Positions 24,968-32,642 of a DNA stretch of 37,776 nucleotides are shown here, piece by piece; positions within the stretch are counted from its first letter, which is position 1, and each line of letters opens with the position of its first letter. A program made the translations under genes and the position numbers. The DNA comes from Bacillota bacterium (GTDB taxonomy: Bacteria > Bacillota > Clostridia > Lachnospirales > Lachnospiraceae): NCBI GenBank assembly GCA_023412855.1, contig JAEZRJ010000066.1, positions 1 to 37,776 on the forward strand, given 5' to 3'. Under the pieces are notes generated by a model. The model had not been told where the DNA came from. It made no database searches and worked only from the letters and a program-made list of their open reading frames with translations.

Positions 24968-25624
24968 GCCGTCCCCGGCGAAACAATCGGGATTGCAATT
25001 TGTATGCACGCTGGCGGCTTTATATTCCATAGGCGTTATTCCCAGCCAATATTTAAATTGCTTATTAAAGTGGCTCTGATCGTAAAAGCCTGCGTCAAAA
25101 GCCACCGCTGCCGGCGGACACCCATTTTCCAGCAAACGCTGTGCCTTCCTTATGCGCCTTTGCATAAGGAAGCGGTGCGGCGTCAATCCGACCGTCTCCT
25201 TGAATACCCTTATAAAGTGATACTCGCTCATAAAAACTTCTTTCGCCAGCTCCTCTATGGTTATCTCCTGCTCCGGATTTTCCCTGATTCGCCTTTCCAA
25301 ATCATAAAATAAAGATTTCTCTCCCGCATTTTTATCAACACCCTTCTCTAAAAACTGCTTGTCGATACATACGGTTAATAGCTCATGCTCTTTTTCCGAT
25401 TTTAAGGAATGGGGTTCGTAGGGAGGAAAAGCAAAACACATCCCTTTCGTATAGATTCCATTTTTTCCTTTTCTGCTTACCGTAACTTCTCCGTCTAAAA
25501 CAATTCCCACCGTATAAATGGAAGTATGATTATGAGGCGGATAGTAAAGCTCTTTCCCTTTTCTGTAAATGAACTCCATTCCATCCAAACGATAATAATA
25601 AATCTTTCTATCGAAACTGCTCAT
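24929..25624 (-). CDS. AraC-family regulator with N-terminal cupin
   Basis: The 231-residue protein has an N-terminal cupin with YYPPHNHTSIYTVGIVLDGEV-like features (about 25-50) and two C-terminal HTH motifs of AraC type (about 118-210), including SEYHFIRVFKETVGLTPHRF and YDQSHFNKQFKYWLGITPMEY. A poorly conserved tail follows. The start at 25624 overlaps the GNAT gene by 17 bp and has GGAAAAAGAAG as ribosome site. It faces the cupin gene, with their 3' ends overlapping. Targets are unknown. Confidence 0.85.
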   Translation of the reverse strand: MSSFDRKIYYYRLDGMEFIYRKGKELYYPPHNHTSIYTVGIVLDGEVTVSRKGKNGIYTKGMCFAFPPYEPHSLKSEKEHELLTVCIDKQFLEKGVDKNAGEKSLFYDLERRIRENPEQEITIEELAKEVFMSEYHFIRVFKETVGLTPHRFLMQRRIRKAQRLLENGCPPAAVAFDAGFYDQSHFNKQFKYWLGITPMEYKAASVHTNCNPDCFAGDGSAKGRNELGEEI

Positions 25625-26144
25625 AGTCTTCTTTTTCCATGATATAAATGTTATCTCCATGCTTCTTTCCGTCATAGCTGGTATAGCCTTCCGGAATATA
25701 CCTTAAAAAGCGGAAGCCGAGCTTTTCTATTACGCGCTTGGACTGCATATTATCCGAAAAATGGGCGACTGCAAGCCGGGTAACATCCATTTTTTCAAAT
25801 GCATAGGCGACAACCGCTTTTGCCGCTTCTGCCACGATTTGCCGTCCCCAATATTCTTCCGACAACACATATCCCAGCTCCACATCATAAGAAATCCCGT
25901 GCCTCTTAGTGCGGTGAAGTCCGACAGAGCCAATAACGGCATGGTTCTCCTTCCATTCAATCGCCCATGTATCATCATTTTTCCGAAACATATCTATAAT
26001 CTGCATGGACTCTTCTATATTTTCATGCGGTTTCCACCCTGCCATCGGCCCGACCTTATCTCCTGATGCATATGTATATAAATCTTCGGCGTCGGCGTCA
26101 GACCACTCTCTCAAAATTAATCGTTCCGTCTCCAAACGTTCCAT
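25608..26144 (-). CDS. GNAT-family N-acetyltransferase (RimJ/RimL-like)
   Basis: The 178-residue protein begins MERLETERLILREWSDAD, the standard opening of RimJ/RimL-type acetyltransferases, and has an acetyl-CoA loop near YVLSEEYWGRQIVAEA and the C-terminal pattern NMQSKRVIEKLGFR. It would transfer acetyl from acetyl-CoA to an amine of a protein terminus or small molecule. The start follows GGAGGATTATT. It is co-transcribed with the downstream AraC gene. Substrate is unknown. Confidence 0.9.
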   Translation of the reverse strand: MERLETERLILREWSDADAEDLYTYASGDKVGPMAGWKPHENIEESMQIIDMFRKNDDTWAIEWKENHAVIGSVGLHRTKRHGISYDVELGYVLSEEYWGRQIVAEAAKAVVAYAFEKMDVTRLAVAHFSDNMQSKRVIEKLGFRFLRYIPEGYTSYDGKKHGDNIYIMEKEDYEQFR

Positions 26145-26205
26145 AATAATCCTCCATATTTTCGATACCTGCGAATTTGGTCATCTCTACCAGCATCTTT
26201 CTCTA

Positions 26206-26249
26206 TACAAAAACGGACAAACACATTTTCATTCTATGTGATTGTCCGT
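26206..26249 (-). terminator. Terminator of yjdF
   Basis: ACGGACAA and TTGTCCGT pair perfectly, extended by CACA/TGTG, and the minus strand continues into five T. Confidence 0.88.
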
Positions 26250-26256
26250 GTCCTTG

Positions 26257-26676
26257 CTATCTGCCCTTATGTTTTTCTTTCTTCTTCTGCTGCTTTAACT
26301 CAAATACCTTTTGCTTCTCCGCTTCCCGACGCTTGGCATGAACACTCTTTTTCTCAGCTTTTTTCTGTTCCTGCCAGAGCTTCAGCGCTTGCTGGGATTT
26401 GGTCCCGTTTCCCACATCCTCAAGCTGCTTCTTCACTTCTCTTTGTCTTCTTTTGGGGCTCACATGGTCTTTAAGCTTTGCCTGCGAATCGATGCCCGGG
26501 CTGAATATGAGCTTATAGTAGTTTTCCAATACAAACTGCCATATTTCATAATCCTTGGGCTCCGCTCCGAATACGATCCTGCATGCCGTATAGCTGCCGG
26601 CTTCCTGCCGTTCAAACAATCCTACCCAGAACGGTTCCTCAAAAAACACCTTTAGGCTTCCTGCTGCTTTGTTCAT
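26257..26676 (-). CDS. yjdF: YjdF family protein (DUF2992)
   Basis: The 139-residue protein has a short N-terminal domain with KVFFEEPFWVGLFER and IVFGAEPKDYEIWQFVL, and then a long, strongly basic Lys/Arg/Glu/Gln-rich helix (about 75-139). This is the pattern of Bacillus subtilis YjdF. The family has no proven biochemical role, but its gene is controlled by a riboswitch that responds to azaaromatic compounds. Here it has a consensus promoter and a 130-bp structured leader of the expected kind. The start follows AAAGGAGGAAGTTTA. Confidence 0.9.
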   Translation of the reverse strand: MNKAAGSLKVFFEEPFWVGLFERQEAGSYTACRIVFGAEPKDYEIWQFVLENYYKLIFSPGIDSQAKLKDHVSPKRRQREVKKQLEDVGNGTKSQQALKLWQEQKKAEKKSVHAKRREAEKQKVFELKQQKKKEKHKGR

Positions 26677-26805
26677 TAAACTTCCTCCTTTAACTACAAT
26701 ATGAACAAAGAGCGGACAACCAAGGAGGCAGGTTACTGAGGAATTATATCTGTCGATATATCGTTCCCGGCCGGACTACCAACCGGCCTGTGTTTTTATC
26801 TTCGT
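26677..26805 (-). ncRNA. Probable yjdF riboswitch
   Basis: The leader of yjdF contains a GGCCGG/CCGGCC hairpin (26769-26788), a second AT-rich stem (GATAT/ATATC flanked by GGAA/TTCC), and the conserved-looking run CAGTAACCTGCCTCCTTGG. CCTCCTT (26728-26722 on the minus strand) is the exact complement of the AAGGAGG ribosome site (26690-26684), so the RNA can hide the ribosome site. Position and structure fit the yjdF motif; it was not tested against a covariance model. Confidence 0.7.
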
Positions 26806-26812
26806 ATTTTTT

Positions 26813-26841
26813 ATAATATCTTTTCATCCTATAGCTGTCAA
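26813..26841 (-). promoter_or_regulatory. Consensus promoter of yjdF
   Basis: On the minus strand TTGACA (26841-26836) and TATTAT (26818-26813) are exactly 17 bp apart. It begins 8 bp after the end of the oxidoreductase gene. Confidence 0.85.
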
Positions 26842-26848
26842 GCAATGC

Positions 26849-28324
26849 CTATCTCTTTCTCATTGCCTGCACCGCAAACTTTCCGCTGGTTACTGCAAGG
26901 GGAAGACCGCCGTTTAACTGTAACCACTGGCTCGCTATGAATACATTGTCCAGACCCGCCGCTTTGCTTTTGGCATATAAGCTTTTATAGCCCTTCTGAC
27001 CGAAAAAGCTCATGTATGCACCCTTATAGGCCCCACACCAGCGTTCAAAGGTAATGGGAGAATAAGTCCCAAGAAGTACCAGTCTCCCCTCAAGCGCAGG
27101 GAATTTCAAGATTATCTGCTTCATAACAGTATCGGCAATTCTCTGTTTCTCGGCCTCGTATCGGTCAGAGTCTTCGTATAGCTCCTTCCAGTATTCATAA
27201 TCTCTCTCGTCCTGAAGTATATTGCACTGAATAACCCTCTTTTCCCTGGGAAAAAGGCTTTCATCATAATCATAGAACCTAATCGCCTGAAAAGTAAGCT
27301 TTTGCCTTCCTACCTCGAAGCTATCACAAGGAAACATTACCGATCCGCCGGGAACGCCGCAATCCTCAGCGCCCAGAATTCCGAAAGCCGCCTGAAAAGA
27401 TGAAGTTACTGAGTACCCCTCCTTACAGCCATACATTTTTTTCAGGTTCTTATCCATATATTTTTTGTCCAGCAAGCTGCCGAAAGTAACCGATGTATCC
27501 GCAGCGCTGATTATATAATCGGCTGCAGCCTGACTGCCATCGTTAAACGTAACGGATACCGCCTTTTTGCCCTCGATATTGATTCTGGTAACAGGCATAT
27601 TCAGGTGAAGCTTTCCTCCCAGCGCTTGATACTGCTTTGCCATCCGCTGCGCCATCTCTTTCGAGCCTTCCATAGGAATTGCTGCTGTTCCACCCGTAAA
27701 GAAAGCGTAGGAGCTTATGAGGGTGACTGCCATGAACTTTTCGTTATAATATCCCCCCATCATTTTCCGCAGGAAGGGATTCTTAAATCTTTGTGCCAGC
27801 TCGACAACCGTTTCTTTTCCATACTCCTTTATGACACTGCCCATCTGCGGCATACTCATTCCTAATTTTATAAACTCTATAAAGTTCATATCCGCAGGAG
27901 ACTTTTCACAAGGTATTTTTAAACTCTCCGCAAGCTTCACGCTATCGAAAAACTTATTTATTTCTACGCCGTCTTCCGGTGCCAACGCAAGGAATTCCTT
28001 CCGCGCTTTCTCCAAATCACTCCAGAAATGAAGCTGTCTGCCTTCCATATCCAGCATATAAAAATATGGTTCTCTGTAAAGCTTCGTATTTTCATCCAAT
28101 GCGCCCACATTCTTCCAAATCTCCCAAAGTCCGTCTCCCTTACGGCATCCCGTAAGCCAATGAATGCAATTATCGATATGATAGCCCTTCCTGTTCCATC
28201 CGGTGCATTCCCCGCCGATTGACGGATTTTTTTCATAAATTTCTGTATGAAAGCCGTTTTGCTGCGCGTAGATTCCTGCTGATAAACCAGCGATTCCACC
28301 GCCTATAATGATTACTTTATTCAT
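26849..28324 (-). CDS. FAD-dependent oxidoreductase, phytoene-desaturase-like (CrtI family)
   Basis: The 491-residue protein opens with the FAD-binding Rossmann motif VIIIGGGIAGLSAGIYAQ and EIYEKNPSIGGECTG, and ends with the FAD-contacting pattern NVFIASQWLQLNGGLPLAVTSGKFA. Length and layout fit the phytoene desaturase/NAD(P)-FAD oxidoreductase superfamily. No other carotenoid genes are nearby, so it more likely acts on another lipid or polyunsaturated compound. It overlaps the TetR gene by 4 bp, which implies substrate-dependent control by that repressor. Confidence 0.85.
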   Translation of the reverse strand: MNKVIIIGGGIAGLSAGIYAQQNGFHTEIYEKNPSIGGECTGWNRKGYHIDNCIHWLTGCRKGDGLWEIWKNVGALDENTKLYREPYFYMLDMEGRQLHFWSDLEKARKEFLALAPEDGVEINKFFDSVKLAESLKIPCEKSPADMNFIEFIKLGMSMPQMGSVIKEYGKETVVELAQRFKNPFLRKMMGGYYNEKFMAVTLISSYAFFTGGTAAIPMEGSKEMAQRMAKQYQALGGKLHLNMPVTRINIEGKKAVSVTFNDGSQAAADYIISAADTSVTFGSLLDKKYMDKNLKKMYGCKEGYSVTSSFQAAFGILGAEDCGVPGGSVMFPCDSFEVGRQKLTFQAIRFYDYDESLFPREKRVIQCNILQDERDYEYWKELYEDSDRYEAEKQRIADTVMKQIILKFPALEGRLVLLGTYSPITFERWCGAYKGAYMSFFGQKGYKSLYAKSKAAGLDNVFIASQWLQLNGGLPLAVTSGKFAVQAMRKR

Positions 28325-28905
28325 CCTCTACTCCTTATAATATCGATGAGCCATTCCGTCTCAGGCAAAGGCATATCAGGCATAACCGCAAGTTGTTCCA
28401 TAATTCCTTGCACGCTGCACCAAAAAGCTGCTGAGAGAGCATACGGATCACCATCCCGAAAAACACCCTCCAACTGCCCCCTTCGGATTATTTCTGCCGA
28501 TTGCTCCATCTGGTCCACTTCCATAGCAAGCGCTTTGATATGTGCAGGAACCCCGTCACTTCTGCGCGTCTGCGCCATAAGTACGAACATCAGAAATACC
28601 CAGGGCTGTTGTGCGGAAAAAAGAAATAAGGCATCGAGGAACCCGGTAAAAAACTCCAGCGGATTCGAAAATTCCATCTTCTGCGGCTCCTTCGTCCCCT
28701 CCACTCCCATTCTGATCAGCTCCTCATAAAGCTGCTCTTTTGATTCGAAATAATGAAACAGCAATCCTACGCTCATGTCTGCCGCTTTGGCAATGTCATT
28801 TATCTTGGTTTCGGCATATCCGTTTTTTACGAACAGCTCCAGTGCCTTCCAAAGAATAAGCTGTCTGCGCTTTTCTTTTTGTTCATTTCTTGTTGTCAAA
28901 CTCAT
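28321..28905 (-). CDS. TetR-family repressor of the oxidoreductase operon
   Basis: The 194-residue protein has a TetR HTH (about 17-62; KINDIAKAADMSVGLLFHYFESKEQLY) and a large ligand domain. The start is uncertain: ATG at 28905 has AAAAGAG upstream, ATG at 28917 is the first in the transcript, and a TTG at 28947 lies inside the promoter region and is rejected. Its promoter carries the palindrome TGAATTTAAATTCA. It is translated together with the oxidoreductase (ATGA overlap). Confidence 0.85.
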   Translation of the reverse strand: MSLTTRNEQKEKRRQLILWKALELFVKNGYAETKINDIAKAADMSVGLLFHYFESKEQLYEELIRMGVEGTKEPQKMEFSNPLEFFTGFLDALFLFSAQQPWVFLMFVLMAQTRRSDGVPAHIKALAMEVDQMEQSAEIIRRGQLEGVFRDGDPYALSAAFWCSVQGIMEQLAVMPDMPLPETEWLIDIIRSRG

Positions 28906-28932
28906 CACTCTTTTCATTGATTTTTGATTCAC

Positions 28933-28980
28933 TGAATTTAAATTCAACTAAATTTTATCTTATTCAACGAAATTTGTCAA
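28933..28980 (-). promoter_or_regulatory. Promoter and operator of the TetR/oxidoreductase operon
   Basis: On the minus strand TTGACA (28980-28975) and TAAAAT (28957-28952) are 17 bp apart. An exact palindrome TGAATTTAAATTCA (28933-28946) lies at the transcription start, and GTTGAAT occurs again in the spacer. Confidence 0.85.
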
Positions 28981-29018
28981 GGTTCTTTATTCACAGATTC
29001 TTTATTTGTAATCATAGA

Positions 29019-29170
29019 GTTATTGTTCACACAGTAGCTTTTAACACTTGCAGTTAAGCTACGTAAGAACGTGATACAAGAGATGATTTCTGCTTCGCGG
29101 AGCGAATTGAAATGCAAAAAGTTTGCATTGCAGAACATCATGCGTTACTGAGAACGGAGTGAACAGTAAC
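29019..29170 (+). mobile_element. MITE-like element, copy C
   Basis: The 152-bp element has ends GTTATTGTTCAC and GTGAACAGTAAC (one mismatch). It contains the same internal stems as copy D. Flanks ATCATAGA and ATCTTAGG match at 6 of 8 positions, suggesting an older, decayed target duplication. Opposite orientation to copies A and B. Confidence 0.88.
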
Positions 29171-29224
29171 ATCTTAGGTTTTTACTTGCAATTATGCCCC
29201 GGATGATCAGGTATCGGTATTCTC

Positions 29225-29989
29225 TTATAATGCCAGCCCACACTCGAAGGCCAGTGCCATATATTTCTCCACCCTGTTTAAATCCGGACAGAGCAGCCCT
29301 CTCGGCTCCCATTCCCGGGAGTCCAGATTGTCTTCACCGTATAGGAACTGAACAAAGGGAATATTTCTGAATTCGGTTACGGCGGCAGCGGCAGCAAATT
29401 CCATTTCTACCGCAATACAGCCCTGTGCCTTTCTGTCAGCAATTGCCTTTCTCGTCTCGCGGTAAATACCGTCTGTCGTCCACACTCTTCCCTTCACATA
29501 GGGATAACCGCATTTCCTCAGACAGTCACATACTTTATCAATTTCGGCTTCCCCCACTTTTACCTCCTCGGAAGAAGGCAGATAGTGATAGCTCGTTCCC
29601 TCGTCCCGAACTGCTGAAACGGGAACTATTATCCTGCCGTCCGCCGCCTCCTTATCTAAGATGCCGCAGCTTCCGAACAGTACGATTTTTTCTGCTCCCA
29701 TCGCGATAACTTCTTCGAGTCCGCAGGCGCAGGCAGGAGCTCCGACTCTGGATAGAAAAAAGGCAATTTCCTTTCCGCCGTATTTTATTTTATATATGGG
29801 GATAACTCCGTTGGCAGAATATAGGCTGGCGATAACCTCCACTCCCTCCATTTCGGCAAACTTCTTAATCACTCCCTCTGAAAACGTAGATACACAGATT
29901 TCCGGAAATCCCTCCACTCTCTTTTGCCAGTCCTTCGGATTGAAAAAAGCTTCTTTTGTATCGTCAAAATTCTTAAATATTGTATTCAT
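29225..29989 (-). CDS. Nucleoside phosphorylase (uridine/purine phosphorylase superfamily)
   Basis: The 254-residue protein shows the NP-I fold pattern: FLSRVGAPACACGLEEVIAMGA, IVLFGSCGILD, the ribose/base-binding CIAVEMEFAAAAAVTEF and TTDGIYRE. These enzymes split nucleosides with phosphate into base and ribose-1-phosphate. Substrate cannot be settled between uridine and purine nucleosides. The gene overlaps a TetR gene by 4 bp, an unusual partner for a salvage enzyme, and the two-gene unit lies between MITE copies C and D. Confidence 0.88.
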   Translation of the reverse strand: MNTIFKNFDDTKEAFFNPKDWQKRVEGFPEICVSTFSEGVIKKFAEMEGVEVIASLYSANGVIPIYKIKYGGKEIAFFLSRVGAPACACGLEEVIAMGAEKIVLFGSCGILDKEAADGRIIVPVSAVRDEGTSYHYLPSSEEVKVGEAEIDKVCDCLRKCGYPYVKGRVWTTDGIYRETRKAIADRKAQGCIAVEMEFAAAAAVTEFRNIPFVQFLYGEDNLDSREWEPRGLLCPDLNRVEKYMALAFECGLAL

Positions 29990-30555
29990 AGCAGCATCTC
30001 CTTTATTTGTTTTACTATTCTCTCCGGTATATTTTCATCTATGGACATCATCTTACTATACATTCGAACTCCCTGATAAGAAAATACGATAACGTCATAT
30101 ACAGCCTCTGCGTCCACCCTGCGAAACTCTCCGCTCTCTATGCCATAGGCAATCAGCCTCTGCCACATCCCCTTGGAGGATCCATAGCGCATGAGTAAAG
30201 CGTTGTTTTCCCGTTTCTCTGCGGTATAATACTCATAAATAGCGACACTAAGCGATGTCTCGCTGTCGTTCATCTCGTCTTTATAGCGGGAAAGCACCTC
30301 CTCCAATACCCGGGTTGCCGGAATGCCATTTTCTATTTTGTCCGCGAATTCATCCTCTTGTTTTTGCATGAATTCGTTAATGATCTCCTCAAAAATCTCC
30401 TCTGTTCCCGGGTAATGCCTGTATAATCCACCTCTGCTTAATTCTGCCGCCTCGCATATGTCCTTCATCGTAACGGCTTTAAAGCCTTTTTCAGCAAAAA
30501 GGCCGTAGGCGGCTTTACGTATATGTTGTTTTGTCTCTTCTCCTTTTTTCCCCAT
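29986..30555 (-). CDS. TetR-family repressor next to the phosphorylase
   Basis: The 189-residue protein has a clear TetR HTH (about 11-56; VTMKDICEAAELSRGGLYRHYPGTEEIF) and an ordinary ligand domain. ATG 30555 follows GGAGGAAAC. Two 16-bp operators with GCGAC/GTCGC half-sites are in the promoter. It likely represses itself and the phosphorylase, perhaps sensing a nucleoside analogue or another ligand. Confidence 0.9.
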   Translation of the reverse strand: MGKKGEETKQHIRKAAYGLFAEKGFKAVTMKDICEAAELSRGGLYRHYPGTEEIFEEIINEFMQKQEDEFADKIENGIPATRVLEEVLSRYKDEMNDSETSLSVAIYEYYTAEKRENNALLMRYGSSKGMWQRLIAYGIESGEFRRVDAEAVYDVIVFSYQGVRMYSKMMSIDENIPERIVKQIKEMLL

Positions 30556-30591
30556 GTTTCCTCCGGCGTGATTATAATAAATTATTTTTTT

Positions 30592-30643
30592 GCGACATAG
30601 TTGTCTCTTTTTATATTATGCGACATATGCGTCGCTTTGTCAA
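30592..30643 (-). promoter_or_regulatory. Promoter with two operators of the TetR/phosphorylase operon
   Basis: On the minus strand TTGACA (30643-30638) and CATAAT (30620-30615) are 17 bp apart. Operator 1, GCGACATATGCGTCGC (30620-30635), fills the spacer. Operator 2, GCGACATAGTTGTCTC (30592-30607), lies downstream of the start site with one degenerate half. Confidence 0.85.
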
Positions 30644-30682
30644 GCATAGTTTTTGCTTTATCCAATCGAGCAGGATATATTA

Positions 30683-30832
30683 GTTACTGTTCACACAGTA
30701 GCTTAACACTTGCTGTTAAGCTGCGTAAGAATATGATTCAAGAGATGATTTCTGCTTCGCAAAGCGAATTTAAATGCAAAAAGTTTGCATTGCAGAACAT
30801 CATGCGTTACTGAGAACGGAGTGAACAGTAAC
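30683..30832 (+). mobile_element. MITE-like element, copy D, with exact 8-bp target duplication
   Basis: The 150-bp element has perfect 12-bp inverted ends GTTACTGTTCAC/GTGAACAGTAAC and is flanked on both sides by ATATATTA (30675-30682 and 30833-30840). Internal stems are AGCTTAACA/TGTTAAGCT and AATGCAAA/TTTGCATT. It sits between the TetR and LytTR promoters. No coding capacity. Confidence 0.95.
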
Positions 30833-30877
30833 ATATATTATTGTAAATAAGATATCTCATTTTGTAACCAGGTAAGA

Positions 30878-30911
30878 ATCTGTTGAAAATTGATCCTTCA
30901 ACAGATATGAT
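30878..30911 (+). promoter_or_regulatory. Promoter embedded in a perfect inverted repeat, LytTR cassette 2
   Basis: ATCTGTTGAA (30878-30887) and TTCAACAGAT (30897-30906) form a perfect 10-bp inverted repeat. TTGAAA (30883-30888) and TATGAT (30906-30911) are 17 bp apart and overlap its arms, so binding to the repeat would block or alter the promoter. The leader is only about 10 bases before the ribosome site. Confidence 0.8.
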
Positions 30912-30928
30912 ACATAGGGAGGAATGAA

Positions 30929-31375
30929 ATGAAACTGATCATAAAAGAAAATCGTGAAAAAGAACTGACTGTAACAGTAGAATACCCGGAACAAAATAAT
31001 CAGGTATTACGAATCATCAATAAAATTAAATCTGAAGGAAAATTCTTGATAGGAAACGAAAGCGGACGCAGCTATAAAGTCCTAATACCAGAAATTTATT
31101 ATATAGAAAGCATAGATAAGCGTACTTTCGTTTATACAAAAGATGCGGTATTCAGAACCGATAAGCGTCTCTATCAACTCGAAAAAGAACTGAAAGAATA
31201 TAGCTTTGTCAAAGTAAGCAGAAATTGTCTGCTCAATGTAGGTGAGCTCACACATTTGGAAGTTCTGGCGAACAGCCGGTTAGAAGCAAATCTTACCAAT
31301 GGCGAAAAAGTAATTATATCGAGGACATATATTCCAGAAATAAAAAAAGTTGTTTTTCGGGAGGATTTGATATGA
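30929..31375 (+). CDS. LytTR-family DNA-binding regulator (second cassette)
   Basis: The 148-residue protein has a short N-terminal part and a LytTR domain (about 50-145), including KVLIPEIYYIESIDKRTFVY, FVKVSRNCLLN and VIISRTYIPEIKK. It lacks a receiver domain. ATG 30929 follows GGGAGG. The promoter lies inside a 10-bp inverted repeat. It is coupled to a DUF3021-like gene (ATGA) and a CPBP protease gene, forming a three-gene unit that resembles the LytTR-DUF3021-ABC unit at 18.4-21.2 kb. Confidence 0.9.
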   Translation: MKLIIKENREKELTVTVEYPEQNNQVLRIINKIKSEGKFLIGNESGRSYKVLIPEIYYIESIDKRTFVYTKDAVFRTDKRLYQLEKELKEYSFVKVSRNCLLNVGELTHLEVLANSRLEANLTNGEKVIISRTYIPEIKKVVFREDLI

Positions 31376-31782
31376 AAAAATATATACAAAGCTCATTACT
31401 ATTGTCATCGATAATCATTATTGTTGTAACCTTTATATCCTTTTTGTGCTTTGACTATACGCAGGATATGAAATTTATTTTTCAAATCGTGCTCATAGCA
31501 TTTCTCTGTATGGCTGTCCATTATGCTGTGGCTTATATTTTTTATGATAGCTTTCTTAAGGAACTTATATGTGAGTACATTGTTATTGAAATAATCGTTC
31601 TTATTGTCGGGTGCATTAACGGTTGGTTCATACGGTCGAATTGGTGGATGTCGTTTATATATATTACACCGATTTTTCTATTGTTCTATCTATTAGGAAT
31701 TACTCGTATAAAAAAAGAAATTCTGTCCATAAACAAAAAACTTAAGGAAAAAACAGAGGTGCACGATGAAGAAAATAAATGA
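31372..31782 (+). CDS. DUF3021-like membrane protein
   Basis: The 136-residue protein has four membrane segments (about residues 8-28, 36-58, 66-84 and 90-108) and a Lys-rich tail, the usual DUF3021 layout. It overlaps the LytTR stop by 4 bp and the protease start by 17 bp. Sequence similarity to the first DUF3021 protein is low by eye, but size, topology and position agree. It likely modulates the LytTR protein from the membrane. Confidence 0.75.
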   Translation: MKKYIQSSLLLSSIIIIVVTFISFLCFDYTQDMKFIFQIVLIAFLCMAVHYAVAYIFYDSFLKELICEYIVIEIIVLIVGCINGWFIRSNWWMSFIYITPIFLLFYLLGITRIKKEILSINKKLKEKTEVHDEENK

Positions 31783-32614
31783 TAGCGAAAGAAATATATA
31801 TCCCTTTTTTATCATAACTTTGTTATGGACATGGGGATTTGGCTTTTCTCCTATCATACTGGGATTGCAGGGAACGCCGCTGGGGACCTTTCTGTTTTAC
31901 TTCGGCGGCGGAGCTCCTTCTGTTGTTGGGCTTTTCTTCGTATTTTTTACCTATTCCAAAAATAAGAGAAAAAATTATTTTCATAGATGCTTCAATTTTA
32001 AGAAAATGGGAATTAAATGCTTATTCGCTTTGCTGCTGTTTTTTTCTATCATTGCAATAATTGGGGTATTTATTGGTATTTCTTTTTTTCATTCTCCGAC
32101 GCCGGAAATGGCATTCATAAAAATGCTTATTAAAAGGCCATACATACTGCCGCTTATCATATTTATAAGTATTATTTCCGGCCCTCTGAACGAAGAATTC
32201 GGCTGGCGAGGCTTTGCTCTCGATATACTATTAAAAAAGCGGGGGTTTTGGAGTGCGTCCGCAATCTTAGGTTTCATCTGGGCCATTTGGCATTTGCCAT
32301 GGTACTTTATGCCGGGGCAGGCACAATATGATTTATTGCAAAGATCATTGTTCGATGCCTTCTTATTTATTCCGTCCACCATGCTTTTCAGTTTCGTTGT
32401 AAGCTTCGTATATATCAAAACCAATCGGAGTGTGTTAGCCGGTGCAATTACTCATATGCTGAGCAACCTGATTACCAGTCAGCTTCTTGCGCCCTGCACT
32501 GTTGAAATGAGTACAGCCATCCGATATACAAATATGTTTTTCTGTACAGCGATTATCGTTTATAGTATTGTTTCCAAAAACTTTAAAAAAGAGCTTGCCC
32601 GAATAGAATTTTAA
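31766..32614 (+). CDS. CPBP-family intramembrane metalloprotease
   Basis: The 282-residue protein has about seven to eight membrane segments and the three motifs of CPBP/Rce1-type proteases: EEFGWR (143-148), FIWAIWH with His176, and ITHMLSN with His230. In Gram-positive bacteria such proteins process or protect against peptides such as bacteriocins, or have unknown targets. Start 31766 follows GAGG and overlaps the DUF3021 gene. As last gene of a LytTR cassette it may be part of a self-protection or peptide-maturation response. Confidence 0.88.
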   Translation: MKKINDSERNIYPFFIITLLWTWGFGFSPIILGLQGTPLGTFLFYFGGGAPSVVGLFFVFFTYSKNKRKNYFHRCFNFKKMGIKCLFALLLFFSIIAIIGVFIGISFFHSPTPEMAFIKMLIKRPYILPLIIFISIISGPLNEEFGWRGFALDILLKKRGFWSASAILGFIWAIWHLPWYFMPGQAQYDLLQRSLFDAFLFIPSTMLFSFVVSFVYIKTNRSVLAGAITHMLSNLITSQLLAPCTVEMSTAIRYTNMFFCTAIIVYSIVSKNFKKELARIEF

Positions 32615-32642
32615 GAAGCTCTTTTAAACCCCTGTTACATAA

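Larger units (their letters stand above)
30556..30928. other. Divergent intergenic region between TetR and LytTR genes
   Basis: The 373-bp stretch contains the TetR promoter and operators (30592-30643), MITE copy D (30683-30832) and the LytTR promoter and inverted repeat (30878-30911). No gene was seen. Confidence 0.8.

Noticed and set aside
28906..28947. N-terminal extension of the TetR protein from TTG 28947
   Set aside because: The extension covers the operator palindrome and starts at or before the predicted transcription start.
30556..30928. Small plus-strand frame 30601-30813 across the MITE
   Set aside because: It runs through the promoter and the MITE-like element, and comparable frames appear wherever the element is read.
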